DNA of 64,000 nt from positions 1 through 64,000 of the forward strand of contig NZ_JOGR01000010.1 in the NCBI RefSeq assembly GCF_000719515.1, in the 5' to 3' direction. The notes below the pieces were generated by a model. It had not been told where the DNA came from, did not search any database, and saw only the letters and a program-made list of their open reading frames with translations. Numbering within the stretch: the first letter of the stretch is position 1; each line of letters starts with the position of its first letter. Below, piece by piece: positions 50,600 to 59,412 of this stretch. A program made the translations under genes and the position numbers. The DNA comes from Glycomyces sp. NRRL B-16210 (GTDB lineage: Bacteria > Actinomycetota > Actinomycetes > Mycobacteriales > Micromonosporaceae).

Positions 50600-52129
50600 A
50601 TGAGCGACACCGCCGTCTCCGCCGTCATCAACGTCGACATCGAGGGCCCGCAGATCAGCCGCCACGTCTACGGGCACTTCGCCGAGCACCTGGGCCGGTG
50701 CGTCTACGGCGGGTTCTACGTCGGTGAGGACTCCGAGATCCCGAACGAGGGCGGCATCCGCCTCGACGTGGTCGAGGCGCTGCGGGCGCTCGACATCCCG
50801 AACCTGCGCTGGCCCGGCGGCTGCTTCGCCGACGAGTACCACTGGCGCGACGGCATCGGCCCCAAGGAGGAGCGGCCGGTCATGGTCAACACCCACTGGG
50901 GCGGGGTCGAGGAGAACAACCACTTCGGGACCCACGAGTTCATGGCCCTGTGCGAACTGCTCGGCACCGAGCCGTACATCTCCGGCAACGTCGGCTCGGG
51001 CACGGTCCAGGAGATGAGCGAGTGGGTCGAGTACCTCACGCGAGAAGGAGACTCCCCGGCGGTGCGCGAGCGCAAGGCGAACGGGCGCGAGGAGCCGTGG
51101 AAGGTCAAGTACTGGGGCCTGGGCAACGAGACCTGGGGCTGCGGGGGCAACATGAGCGCCGAGCAGTACGCGCTCGAGGCGCGCCGGTACGCGACCTACT
51201 GCCGCGACTACGGCGACAACAAGCTGTACCGCATCGCCGCCGGGGCCTCGGACTTCAGCTACGGGTGGACCGAGACGCTCATGAAGCAGCTCTCGCACCT
51301 CGGCTGCCAGCGGGTCGAGCGCCCGCTGTACCAGGCGGTGTCGGTGCACTACTACACGATCGCGGGGACCTGGGCCGACAAGGGATCGGCGACCGAGTTC
51401 ACCGAGGACGAGTACTACACCACGATGTGGAAGGCCGCGCGCACCGACGAGCTGCTCACCGGCCACGCCAACGTCATGGACCTGTACGACCCGACCAAGG
51501 AGATCGGGATCGTGCTCGACGAGTGGGGCACGTGGTGGAACGTGGAGCCGGGCACGAACCCCGGGTTCCTGTACCAGCAGAACACCCTCCGGGACGCCCT
51601 CGTGGCGAGCGTGCACTTCGACATCTTCCACAGGCACGCCGACCGGCTCGTCATGGCCAACATCGCGCAGACGGTCAACGTCCTCCAGGCGATGATCCTC
51701 ACCGACCCCGAGACGAAGGCGCTCGTGCTGACGCCGACGTACCACGTGTTCCAGATGAACAAGGGCCACCAGGACGCGGCGAGCCTGCGGGTTGACACGC
51801 TCGGCGCGCTGCCTTCGCGCGAGGTGGGCGAGGCGACGCTGGAGACGGTCTCAATCTCCGCGAGCCGCAAGGACGGGCGCCTGCTCGTGTCGCTGTCGAA
51901 CCTCGACGCCGAGGAGGCCCGGGACGTGGTGATCGACCTGCGCGGCGGGACGATCGGCGAGGTGGAGTCGCAGGTGCTGACCGCCGGGGCGCTCCAGGAG
52001 CACAACACGCCCCAGTCCCCCGAGGCGGTCGCGCCGCGCCCGCACGACGGGGTGTCGGTCGAGGGCGGGAAGCTCCGGGTGCACCTGCCGGCGCACTCGT
52101 TCGCGACCGTGTCCGGCGCGCTGGCATAG
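50600..52129 (+). CDS. GH51 alpha-L-arabinofuranosidase
   Basis: Intracellular family-51 glycosidase (509 aa, typical) removing L-arabinofuranosyl residues from arabinan and arabinoxylan oligosaccharides. Substrate strand IPNLRWPGGCFADEYHWRDGIG, acid/base E177 in YWGLGNETWGCGG, nucleophile E308 in VLDEWGTWW. The C-terminal 120 residues form the usual beta-sandwich. GGAAGG lies upstream of the ATG. It is followed 89 bases later by a LacI regulator, the classic pair for sugar-inducible control. Confidence 0.95.
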   Translation: MSDTAVSAVINVDIEGPQISRHVYGHFAEHLGRCVYGGFYVGEDSEIPNEGGIRLDVVEALRALDIPNLRWPGGCFADEYHWRDGIGPKEERPVMVNTHWGGVEENNHFGTHEFMALCELLGTEPYISGNVGSGTVQEMSEWVEYLTREGDSPAVRERKANGREEPWKVKYWGLGNETWGCGGNMSAEQYALEARRYATYCRDYGDNKLYRIAAGASDFSYGWTETLMKQLSHLGCQRVERPLYQAVSVHYYTIAGTWADKGSATEFTEDEYYTTMWKAARTDELLTGHANVMDLYDPTKEIGIVLDEWGTWWNVEPGTNPGFLYQQNTLRDALVASVHFDIFHRHADRLVMANIAQTVNVLQAMILTDPETKALVLTPTYHVFQMNKGHQDAASLRVDTLGALPSREVGEATLETVSISASRKDGRLLVSLSNLDAEEARDVVIDLRGGTIGEVESQVLTAGALQEHNTPQSPEAVAPRPHDGVSVEGGKLRVHLPAHSFATVSGALA

Positions 52130-52218
52130 TCCGGGCCGCCGGCGCCGGACACGGTGTCGGCGGTCCTTCCGCTGGAAGATGGGAGCATAGGGGTCGACCG
52201 ACGGGAGGCGGACTGGAC

Positions 52219-53214
52219 ATGGTGACGATGAGCGACGTGGCGCGGCTGGCCGGGGTGTCGAAGATGACGGTGTCCAATGTGGTCAACAACCGGGCCGGCG
52301 TCAGCGACCCGGTGCGCCTGCGCGTGCTCGAAGCGATCCAGAAGTCCGGGTACCGCCTCAACGTCAACGCCCGCACGCTCAAAGCAGGTCGGACCGGGGT
52401 GATCGGCCTGGCCGTGCCCGAGGTCGACCGGCCCTATTACGGGATGCTCGCCTCGCACGTGATCGAGGCGGCGAAGGAGCGGGGCTTCCACGTCGCCGTC
52501 GAGCAGACCGGCGCGGCGGCCGAGGGCGAGGCCCAGGCGATCGCGCAGTCCCACAAGCTCCAGTTCGACGGGCTCATACTGAGCGCGGTCGCGCTCGACC
52601 CGCGCGACCGCGGCCAGTCGTGGGGGGACTTCCCGATCGTGATGCTCGGCGAGCGCGACTTCGGCGCGAGCATCGACCACGTCGGGATGGCGAACGAGGC
52701 GGGCACGCGGGCCGCGACCGAGCACCTCATCGAGCGCGGCTGCGAGCGGATCGCGATCGTGACCGGCTGGACCCTCGAAGGGGTGCATGTGGTCTCGCGC
52801 CGCCACCGGGGCTACGCCGAGGCGCTGGAGGCGGCCGGGCTGGCCGCCGACCCGGCGCTCACGGCGCTGTCGGGGATGCACATGGGGCACGGCCGCAAGG
52901 CGATCCGCGAACTGCACGCCTCGGGCGCGAAGTTCGACGGGGTGGTCGCGGTGACCGACACCGTCGCCCAAGGCGTCCTGCGCGGGCTCGCGGACGTGGG
53001 GCTACGGTGCCCCGAGGACGTGCGCGTGATCGGCTTCGACGACATACCGGAGGCGGCCTACCTCGTTCCGTCGCTGTCCACTGTGGCTCCTGACCACCGG
53101 TGGATGGCCGAGAAGGCGGTGGCGCTCATCGCCGCCCGCCTCGACGACCCGGCCAGGCGGCCCGAGGAGCACACGGCCCCGTACGAGCTCGTCCTGCGCG
53201 AGTCGACGCGCTAG
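52219..53214 (+). CDS. LacI family transcriptional regulator
   Basis: Repressor (331 aa): HTH TMSDVARLAGVSKMTVSNVVNNRAGVS at residues 3-30 with hinge helix, then a periplasmic-binding-like sugar sensor (VIGLAVPEVDRPYY, IGFDDIPEAAYLVPSLSTV). GGGAGG lies upstream. It sits behind the arabinofuranosidase and probably represses it through the TTTAtCGaTAAA-like sites; the same half-site is seen upstream of the pectinesterase. Its stop overlaps that of the convergent oxidoreductase gene by 3 bases. Confidence 0.92.
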   Translation: MVTMSDVARLAGVSKMTVSNVVNNRAGVSDPVRLRVLEAIQKSGYRLNVNARTLKAGRTGVIGLAVPEVDRPYYGMLASHVIEAAKERGFHVAVEQTGAAAEGEAQAIAQSHKLQFDGLILSAVALDPRDRGQSWGDFPIVMLGERDFGASIDHVGMANEAGTRAATEHLIERGCERIAIVTGWTLEGVHVVSRRHRGYAEALEAAGLAADPALTALSGMHMGHGRKAIRELHASGAKFDGVVAVTDTVAQGVLRGLADVGLRCPEDVRVIGFDDIPEAAYLVPSLSTVAPDHRWMAEKAVALIAARLDDPARRPEEHTAPYELVLRESTR

Positions 53215-54218
53215 GCGCGAGGTTCGGGCACGGTGGCGACGATCTTGCCGATCTGATCGCCGCGTTCGAGGTAGCGGTGGGCCTCGGCGATGTCGTCGAG
53301 GGCGAAGGTGCGGTCGATCCTCGGCGCGAAGGCGCCGCTGCGCAGCCCTGAGACGACGAATGCCTCGGCCTCGCGCAGCCGCCGCCGGGACCGGGTGGTC
53401 TCGTGGACGAGGAAGGTGCGCATGTTCAACGCGGGCATCCCCAGGTCGAAGCCCGGGTACGGGGTCGGCTGGCCTGAAAGCGCGCCGTAGAGGAAGAGGG
53501 TGCCGTCGGAGGCGACCGCGCGGGCGAGGTCGGTGACGCCGGGCCCGGCCACGGCGTCGAAGGCGAACCGGGCGCCCTTCCCGCCGGTGAGGTCGAGGAC
53601 GCGATCGGCGAGGGGCTCCTCGTCGGTCGCGATCACTTCGGCCGCACCGGCTTCGCGGAGCGCGTCCGCCTTGGCGCCGGTGCGGGTGGTCGCGATCGGC
53701 ACGGCGCCCATGCGGTTGGCGATCTGGATCGCGGCGAGCCCGACGCTGCTGGAGGCGGCGGTGATCACCACGGCGTCGCCGGGGCGCATCCCGCCGACCT
53801 GGGCGAGCGCGCCGTACGCGGTGAGATAGGGCATCCAGACGGCGGCGCCGGTGACCGCGTCGAGGCCCTCGGGGCGGGCGAGCACCGCGAAGGCCGGGAC
53901 GACGGCGCGTTCGGCGTAGACGGCGTAGTCGTTCATCGAGAAGGACGGGATCACGCTGACCGCCTGGCCCGCTTCGAGACCGGTGACGTCCGGGCCGACG
54001 GACTCGATCACCCCGGCGGCCTCGGCGCCGATCCGGGCCGGGAAGGCCCGGGGCCGCTCGATGTAGTGGCCGCGGCGGTAGAGCGCCTCGGCCCGGTTCA
54101 GGCCGATCGCCTCGATGCGCACGAGCACCTCCCCCGGGCCGGGCTCGCCGACCGGGAGGTCCTCCACCACGAGGACCTCGGGGTCGCCGTACTCGTGGAA
54201 ACGCACCGTCTTCGCCAT
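53211..54218 (-). CDS. Zinc-independent quinone oxidoreductase-like MDR protein
   Basis: Medium-chain dehydrogenase/reductase (335 aa): KTVRFHEYGDPEVLVVEDLPVGEPGPGEVLVRIEAIGLNRAE (in parts) is the quinone-oxidoreductase start, and the NADPH loop is ITAASSSVGLAAIQIA in place of AxGGVG. The zinc ligands of alcohol dehydrogenases are absent. ATG 54218 has AGAGGA upstream. Likely reduces quinones or enones; no specific pathway is evident from its neighbours. Confidence 0.88.
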   Translation of the reverse strand: MAKTVRFHEYGDPEVLVVEDLPVGEPGPGEVLVRIEAIGLNRAEALYRRGHYIERPRAFPARIGAEAAGVIESVGPDVTGLEAGQAVSVIPSFSMNDYAVYAERAVVPAFAVLARPEGLDAVTGAAVWMPYLTAYGALAQVGGMRPGDAVVITAASSSVGLAAIQIANRMGAVPIATTRTGAKADALREAGAAEVIATDEEPLADRVLDLTGGKGARFAFDAVAGPGVTDLARAVASDGTLFLYGALSGQPTPYPGFDLGMPALNMRTFLVHETTRSRRRLREAEAFVVSGLRSGAFAPRIDRTFALDDIAEAHRYLERGDQIGKIVATVPEPRA

Positions 54219-54312
54219 GTGGACCATTCCTCTCGAACTGGGTTCGAGGTCGATCATACGGAGGCATGGGTTGCACCGCAGCGGGATCGAGACGCGGCTC
54301 CCAAGACGCGAA

Positions 54313-54343
54313 GCCGCCCCCGACGCGGCGCGTCGGGGGCGGC
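54313..54343 (-). terminator. Terminator of the endoglucanase gene
   Basis: 14-bp perfect stem (54313-54326 with 54330-54343), loop GGC, 12 bases past the endoglucanase stop. No T run. Confidence 0.75.
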
Positions 54344-54355
54344 GTCAGGCCGCGA

Positions 54356-56422
54356 CTAGCTGAGCGAGCCGGTGACGTTGCCACCGGATTCGGTCACGTA
54401 GTACGTCACCGTCTCGCCGCTCCAGAAGTGGAAGGTGAGGGTCACTTTCTGGCCGTCGTTCACCTCGGCGAAGAAGTCCGAGGTCAGGCTGATCTGCCCG
54501 GCCGTGTAGTCGGGCCCGAAGGCCCGCGCGAATTCCTTGTAGGAGGTCCAGTTCTGCGGGCCGGCCGGAGTGCCGTCCGCGTACACCGCCTCCATCGTGG
54601 CCAGCTGGTCGCCGTTGAACGCGGTCGGGACCGCGAACGAGGAGGCCGAGCCGGAGGCCGCCGACACCGTCGGCGTGTCGTAGGAGACGATGCTGATGCG
54701 CCACGGCGCGCCCTGCGAGAACTCGGCGTGCAGGTCGGCCCGCACCCCGTGCGAGCGGTCCCCGAGCAGCTCGGTCAGCTTGCTCGCCTTGAGCGTCAGC
54801 GTCGAGCCCGAGACCGTGTAGTCGGTGCCCTCGACCAGCGGGGTCGAGCCGTGGTGCAGGCCCTCGAAGGAGGTCCCGTTCAGGTTGAGCTGCACGGTCT
54901 CGTCGGTGACGGCGTCCGACTGGGCGATGAACACCTGGTCGGTCTCGGCCGTGCCGGAGCGGCCGTGGACGCTCGCGTCGAGCATCGCGAACAGCTCCGG
55001 GTCGCTCCACTGGAACGAGGTGCGGCCCAGGTGCTGGCCGTTGTCCCACAGCTGGAGCGTCAGCTCCTTCTCGTTGGCGTAGTAGCCCGCGTACTCGAAG
55101 AACTTCAGCTTCTCGCCCTGCTCGATCGTCCCGGTGTGGGCGTCGAAGCCGAGCAGGCCGTACTCGCCGATGAGGACCGGGATCCCGTTGGCCACGAACT
55201 CGTCGTACGCCCGGTCGAAGGTGTCGGTGATGTCCTGCTGCACTTCGGCGTCGAAGGTCGTGTAGCCGGCGATGTTCACGCTGAAGGGCCAGAAGCCGTA
55301 GTAGTGGATGGTCGCGGCCAGGTTCGGGTCGTCCAGCGCCTCGATGGTCTCGGTGAGGGCGTCCAGGCGCTCCTGGTCGGCGTTCGTGTGCAGCGTCGGC
55401 AGGATGAGCACCCGGTCGGCGTTGCCGCCGCCCGAGCCGCGCACGATCTCGTGGAACGAGACGTTCAGGTCGTCGAGCAGCGCGTAGGCCGTCGCATCGT
55501 CCACATTGTTGAACTGCGGCTCGTTGATGCTCTCGAACAGGAGCTTCGGCGAGGCGTCGCGGAAGCGGTCGGCGAGGGTGTTCCAGATCGACTCGTACCG
55601 CGCCTCGACCACGGTGCGGTTCGAGTTCATGTCCGCGATCCAGATCCACGAGTCGTGGTGGATGTTGAGCACCACGTACAGGTCGGCGTCGAGGGCCCAG
55701 CCCACGACCTCCTCGACCCGGTCGAGGTAGGCGCCCTCGACCGCGTAGTCCGGGGCGCCGCCCTGGTGGTCGTCCCAGGTGACGGGGATGCGGATGCTGT
55801 TGTAGCCCTGGTCGGCGATGTTCTCGATGAGCGCCTGGGTGATCACCGGGTTGCCCCAGGCGGTCTCGTCGGGGCCGACCGAGTCGAGCGAGTTGCCGAG
55901 GTTCCAGCCCGGCTGCATCGCGGCGACGGTCTCCATCGCGCTGACGCTGCCGGTGGGCGGCGGGGTGGTCTCGGGCGGAGTCGTGGGCTCGGCGACGCCG
56001 CCGTCGCAGACGGTCCCGTTGAGGGTGAAGGAGCCCGGAACCTCGTTGGCCCCGGTCCAGGAGCCGTTGAACCCGAAGGAGACCGTGCCGGAACTGGAGA
56101 TCGAGCCGTTGTAGCTCTCGTTGGTTGCGGTCACCTGGTCACCGGAGCTGGTCGTGATCGCGCCCCAGGCCTGCGTCACGCGCTGGCCGTTCGGGAACGT
56201 CCACGCCAAGTCCCAACCGCTCACGGCCGAACCGAGGTTCGTGATCGCCACGTTCGCGGTGAACCCGCCGGGCCACTCGGACGAGACCGTGTACTCGACC
56301 TCGCAGCCTTCGTCCGCGTAGGCGATCGAGGGCACGAGTATCCCGAGTCCCGCCGCCAAGACGGCGACCCCCATCACCGCGATGGCGACCCATCTCCTGG
56401 TACGACGCTTGACGCCTAGCAT
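54356..56422 (-). CDS. Secreted multidomain GH5 endoglucanase (CBM2-GH5-X2-CBM46)
   Basis: Exported enzyme (688 aa). Signal peptide 1-36; CBM2 at 38-140 with C40 and C139 as the expected disulfide; Pro/Thr linker 142-160; GH5 catalytic domain 165-485 with acid/base E301 in FESINEP and nucleophile E420 in LIGEYG; X2-type Ig-like domain about 500-580 (VEGTDYTVSGSTLTL); CBM46 about 585-688 (TLTFHFWSGETVTYYV). The GH5-X2-CBM46 order is that of GH5 subfamily 4 enzymes active on beta-1,4-glucan and xyloglucan. ATG 56422 has GGGAG upstream. Its promoter contains a perfect palindrome between -35 and -10, so it should be tightly repressed. Confidence 0.94.
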   Translation of the reverse strand: MLGVKRRTRRWVAIAVMGVAVLAAGLGILVPSIAYADEGCEVEYTVSSEWPGGFTANVAITNLGSAVSGWDLAWTFPNGQRVTQAWGAITTSSGDQVTATNESYNGSISSSGTVSFGFNGSWTGANEVPGSFTLNGTVCDGGVAEPTTPPETTPPPTGSVSAMETVAAMQPGWNLGNSLDSVGPDETAWGNPVITQALIENIADQGYNSIRIPVTWDDHQGGAPDYAVEGAYLDRVEEVVGWALDADLYVVLNIHHDSWIWIADMNSNRTVVEARYESIWNTLADRFRDASPKLLFESINEPQFNNVDDATAYALLDDLNVSFHEIVRGSGGGNADRVLILPTLHTNADQERLDALTETIEALDDPNLAATIHYYGFWPFSVNIAGYTTFDAEVQQDITDTFDRAYDEFVANGIPVLIGEYGLLGFDAHTGTIEQGEKLKFFEYAGYYANEKELTLQLWDNGQHLGRTSFQWSDPELFAMLDASVHGRSGTAETDQVFIAQSDAVTDETVQLNLNGTSFEGLHHGSTPLVEGTDYTVSGSTLTLKASKLTELLGDRSHGVRADLHAEFSQGAPWRISIVSYDTPTVSAASGSASSFAVPTAFNGDQLATMEAVYADGTPAGPQNWTSYKEFARAFGPDYTAGQISLTSDFFAEVNDGQKVTLTFHFWSGETVTYYVTESGGNVTGSLS

Positions 56423-56798
56423 GGCACTCCCTAAGTCCGCGTTGCTGCCGGAGGCATTCCTGCCCGGGACTGCGTTGTCGAAAGACACGGAGCCGCGAAG
56501 GCTCATCGACAGTCCTCGATGCCACCTTAAGTTGGGTGACCCAACTTTGTCAATCGCTCCCAACCTGGATCTTCGCAGAGGGAGGGAGTGGGAACACCGA
56601 TCAAGTTGCGCCCCAGGCATTCAGACCTCCGAAGAACGCAAAATGAGGGCGAAACTCACTCGAGCCGCGTCTCACGCGCAACGGACGGCGGCCGGTTCTG
56701 GTAGGGCGCTGTCGCGGTCGGCGTGGAGCGGATGCGCGGTCCGCACGAGGGTGGCGGCGAGGCGATCGAGTGCGCTCGTCCGGTTCGCTCCAGGCGCT
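56423..56798. other. Upstream region of the endoglucanase gene
   Basis: No gene is seen here. The left third is the endoglucanase leader and promoter. The right part, about 56600-56798, shows no recognisable element beyond moderate GC. Confidence 0.6.
56524..56553 (-). promoter_or_regulatory. Endoglucanase promoter with embedded operator
   Basis: On the minus strand TTGACA (56553-56548) and TAAGGT (56529-56524) form -35 and -10 with an 18-base spacer. The spacer and -10 edge carry AAGTTGGGT-G-ACCCAACTT (56529-56547), a 19-bp palindrome with perfect 9-bp arms. A repressor bound there would block polymerase directly. Confidence 0.75.
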
Positions 56799-57365
56799 CT
56801 ACGACGGGAACGGCCCTTGGCGTTTGGCGGCTCGGCGGCGATGGGCTTTTTCGAGCAGGAGCATCACGGCGACCGCGATCCACAGCGGTGCCACGAGGAC
56901 GTACACCGGGAACAGGATTTCGAGGTCGTCGGGAACCAGGATGTCTTGCAGGGGCTCGATGAGCACGAAGGTCAGCGACCAGGCGCCGCCGCAGAGCAGG
57001 GCGATGTAGGCGTGCCTCGGCGGGTAGTGATCCCGGTAGCGCCGCTGCACTTCGGCGCGGAACTGGGGATCGGAGCGCCAGGCCTCCCAGACGCGGTGTC
57101 GGCGGCTCTCGCCTTGGGCGGCGGCGAGGGCGCGGACCTCGTTCGCGGTGGTTTGCTCTCGCAGTGTCGATGCCGCGCGGGGAGGCTCGTCGGGCGAGTC
57201 GGCGAGGAGTCCGCGGCGTTCGGCGACCTTGAATTTCAGCTCGTCGAGCGTCACGCCCGGGAGGATGAAGCCGCGGTACATCACCCCGAGGACTCCGGCG
57301 AGCCACGCCAGGATGCCGAGGACGATGATCGCGATCTCGATGAAGCCGATGGCGGTCGCGTTCAT
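56799..57365 (-). CDS. Small membrane protein of unknown function
   Basis: Unrecognised protein (188 aa) with one N-terminal helix (IEIAIIVLGILAWLAGVLGV), a charged cytoplasmic middle of about 90 residues rich in Arg/Glu, and two C-terminal helices (YIALLCGGAWSLTFVLI and FPVYVLVAPLWIAVAVMLLL). ATG 57365 is chosen because the upstream codons are non-hydrophobic filler. It lies between two plant-wall hydrolase genes but shares no visible regulation with them. No function assigned. Confidence 0.65.
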   Translation of the reverse strand: MNATAIGFIEIAIIVLGILAWLAGVLGVMYRGFILPGVTLDELKFKVAERRGLLADSPDEPPRAASTLREQTTANEVRALAAAQGESRRHRVWEAWRSDPQFRAEVQRRYRDHYPPRHAYIALLCGGAWSLTFVLIEPLQDILVPDDLEILFPVYVLVAPLWIAVAVMLLLEKAHRRRAAKRQGPFPS

Positions 57366-57412
57366 CCCTGGTCCCGTCGTGAGCGTGCGATGCGCTGCCA
57401 AGGTAGCAGGGA

Positions 57413-57441
57413 GGGCCGCCGGGAACGTGTCCCGGCGGCCC
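57413..57441 (-). terminator. Terminator of the pectinesterase gene
   Basis: 12-bp perfect stem (57413-57424 with 57430-57441) with loop ACGTG, 10 bases past the pectinesterase stop. Confidence 0.78.
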
Positions 57442-57450
57442 CTCATCGCG

Positions 57451-58953
57451 TCATCGGATCGGGTTCCAGCCGTCGTTGCCCGCGAGGTAGTCCTGCGGCT
57501 CGAAGTTCGCCGCCTCGGAGGAGGACATCTGCGGCCGGTCGCCGTTCGCGCCGGAGCCGGGCCCGGTGTTCTGGTACTCGCTCAGGCGCGCGTCGCGCCA
57601 GCTCAGGCCGGACATGTCCGTCCAGGGATCGGCGCGGAAGTGCGCGCCGAGCACGCTCTCGCGGATGAGCACCTGCCCGCGGGCCGTGGTGGAGCCGCCG
57701 GCGGGCCAGGGCCTGCCGAGGTACACCGAGCCGTTCGGGGCGTTACTGGTCATCTCGCACTGGTAGATCAGGATCCCGTACGGGTTGGTGATCTCGGTGC
57801 TCGCCGCCGTCACGTAGCCGTTGTTCGAACTCGAACCGCGGTTGAGCGAGTGGATGCGGCAGTCGTCGAACACGGCGGTGCCGCGCCCGAAGATGAAGTC
57901 CACGTCGCCCTCGACGTAGCAGTCGTGGAAGTACTGCCGCGACACCGTCGCGGCGTTGGGCGTGTCGGTGAGCAGGGTGTCCTGGTTGCCGAGGAAGCGC
58001 ACGTTGTCGAAGACCATCCGGTCGCCGACCACCTTCACCGCCACGGCCTGGCTGGCGCCGTGCGCCGCCTCGTCGTAGGTGTTCGCGAAGGTGAGGTCCT
58101 CGGCGGTGAAGTCGTTGCCCTGCAACAGGACGCTCGCGCTGCCGCTGGTGCCCCAGGTACCGCCGGAGCCGTTGTCGCAGCCGGCGCAGCGGTCGTCGTG
58201 GATCACCACGTCGGCCGCGTTGCCGGTGGCCCCGATGAAGGTGAGCCCGGTCTTGTTCGAGGGCACCTGCACGTTGCCCTTGTAGTTCCCGGCCTTGATG
58301 AGGATGGTCGCGCCCGGCGCGGCGGCGTTCACGGCCGCCTGCACGGTGGTGTGGTCGCCCGAGCCGTCGGCGGCGACCACGATGTCGGCCTGCACGTCGC
58401 CGCCTGCGGGGACGAGCCGCCACTGCTGGTTGGCGCCGCCGGTCGGCGTGTACTGGGAGATCCTGCCGCCCTTGGCGGTCGACCACTCCCAGACGTCGAG
58501 GGCCTTGCCCGAGGCGCGGTTGACGAAGGTGGCGTAGCCGCCGCTCTCGGTGATCTGCCACTGCTGGTTGGCGCTGCCGCCGTCGCCCCATTGCTGGACC
58601 TTCGCGCCGTCGGCGCCGCTGGCGCCCTCGACGTCGAGGACCATGCCGGAGTGGCGCGCCTCGATCTTGTAGTAGCCGCCGCCGGCGTCGACGAAGCGGA
58701 ACTGCTGGTCGTACGAGCCGTTGCGGTCCCATTGGACGAGCTCGGCGCCGCTCGCGGTCGAGGCCGCGCGGATGCCGAGCACGAGCCCGGAATGGCGCGA
58801 CTCGATGTTGAACCAGACGCCGGTCTCGACCGCGTTCGCGCTGGTGGTGGCGATGAGCGAAACGGTCCCGGCGAGGACCGCGCCCAGGATGAGGGACAGG
58901 GTCGCCGCGAGGCGACGTCCGAGTCGCGGGCGCCCTGAAGTACTCGATGTCAT
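57451..58953 (-). CDS. Secreted pectinesterase with ricin-type lectin domain
   Basis: Exported carbohydrate esterase (500 aa, CE8) that demethylates pectin. Signal peptide 1-41; ricin-B/CBM13-like lectin 43-182 with three QxW repeats (QQFRF, QQWQI, QQWRL); pectinesterase beta-helix 190-500. Catalytic marks: QDTL with D325, GDVDFIFG with D352, YLGRPW with R414. ATG 58953 has GGAG 6 bases upstream. Lectin-first order targets the enzyme to wall polysaccharide. Operator-like GTTATCGATAAC sites upstream suggest LacI-type control together with the arabinofuranosidase. Confidence 0.94.
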   Translation of the reverse strand: MTSSTSGRPRLGRRLAATLSLILGAVLAGTVSLIATTSANAVETGVWFNIESRHSGLVLGIRAASTASGAELVQWDRNGSYDQQFRFVDAGGGYYKIEARHSGMVLDVEGASGADGAKVQQWGDGGSANQQWQITESGGYATFVNRASGKALDVWEWSTAKGGRISQYTPTGGANQQWRLVPAGGDVQADIVVAADGSGDHTTVQAAVNAAAPGATILIKAGNYKGNVQVPSNKTGLTFIGATGNAADVVIHDDRCAGCDNGSGGTWGTSGSASVLLQGNDFTAEDLTFANTYDEAAHGASQAVAVKVVGDRMVFDNVRFLGNQDTLLTDTPNAATVSRQYFHDCYVEGDVDFIFGRGTAVFDDCRIHSLNRGSSSNNGYVTAASTEITNPYGILIYQCEMTSNAPNGSVYLGRPWPAGGSTTARGQVLIRESVLGAHFRADPWTDMSGLSWRDARLSEYQNTGPGSGANGDRPQMSSSEAANFEPQDYLAGNDGWNPIR

Positions 58954-59026
58954 ATCGACTCCATGGTGAAGCACCCGGTCGCTGAGACATGCCGGGAAAT
59001 TCTCCTCAGCAATCCAGGCATTTACA

Positions 59027-59054
59027 GTTATCGATAACAATTGTTATCGTTGAC
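59027..59054 (-). promoter_or_regulatory. LacI-type operator cluster upstream of pectinesterase
   Basis: GTTATCGATAAC (59027-59038) is a 12-bp perfect palindrome. GTTATCGTTGAC (59043-59054) repeats its left half, centre to centre 16 bases. Together they also create an 18-bp perfect palindrome at 59032-59049. The central TCGA and flanking TA-rich arms resemble the sites at 50497 and 50569. Confidence 0.7.
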
Positions 59055-59230
59055 ACTGTAGCGCAAACCTTCCCGGCAGCCAATCCCCCGAGGCGAGATC
59101 GTCCACTGTCCGCTCGCGTTCAAGCGGACCGGACGGCATGATCACCGGGTGCTCCTGACGGTGCCGACCACCGCCCGGCCCGCGACCGATCTGGGCCCAA
59201 ACCGAACCTGGACCGGCTGTGACGGCGGCG

Positions 59231-59365
59231 CGAGTACGCCCTCGGTCTCGAAGCGCTGCAACTGGTCACGACGAACGCTCCACTGTGGCGCTTGCACCGG
59301 TTCGTGTTCGCGGTCCTGGCGCTGGAGGCCGAACCGGTGGACCCGAGGCTGCGGCGGCGGACGGG
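59231..59365 (+). pseudogene. Possible gene remnant
   Basis: One plus-strand frame reads smoothly as REYALGLEALQLVTTNAP and LWRLHRFVFAVLALEAEP before running into a terminator stem; it is preceded in frame by a TGA and has no start or ribosome site. The residue pattern (amphipathic helices, Trp/His/Arg) looks like real coding sequence, but no family is recognised and it may be chance. Confidence 0.3.
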
Positions 59366-59389
59366 GCGGCCCCTTCGGGCCGCCCCGTC
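59358..59389 (-). terminator. Terminator of the membrane protein gene
   Basis: 14-bp perfect stem (59358-59371 with 59376-59389) with loop CTTC, 23 bases past the stop at 59413. Confidence 0.75.
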
Positions 59390-59412
59390 CTCGCCGAAGC
59401 ACCGCGGAGGGT

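Larger units (their letters stand above)
58954..59412. other. Intergenic region with operator cluster and a coding-like remnant
   Basis: Contains the pectinesterase promoter and operators (59027-59054), a coding-like but broken stretch (59231-59365), and the terminator of the next gene. No intact gene is seen. Confidence 0.55.
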
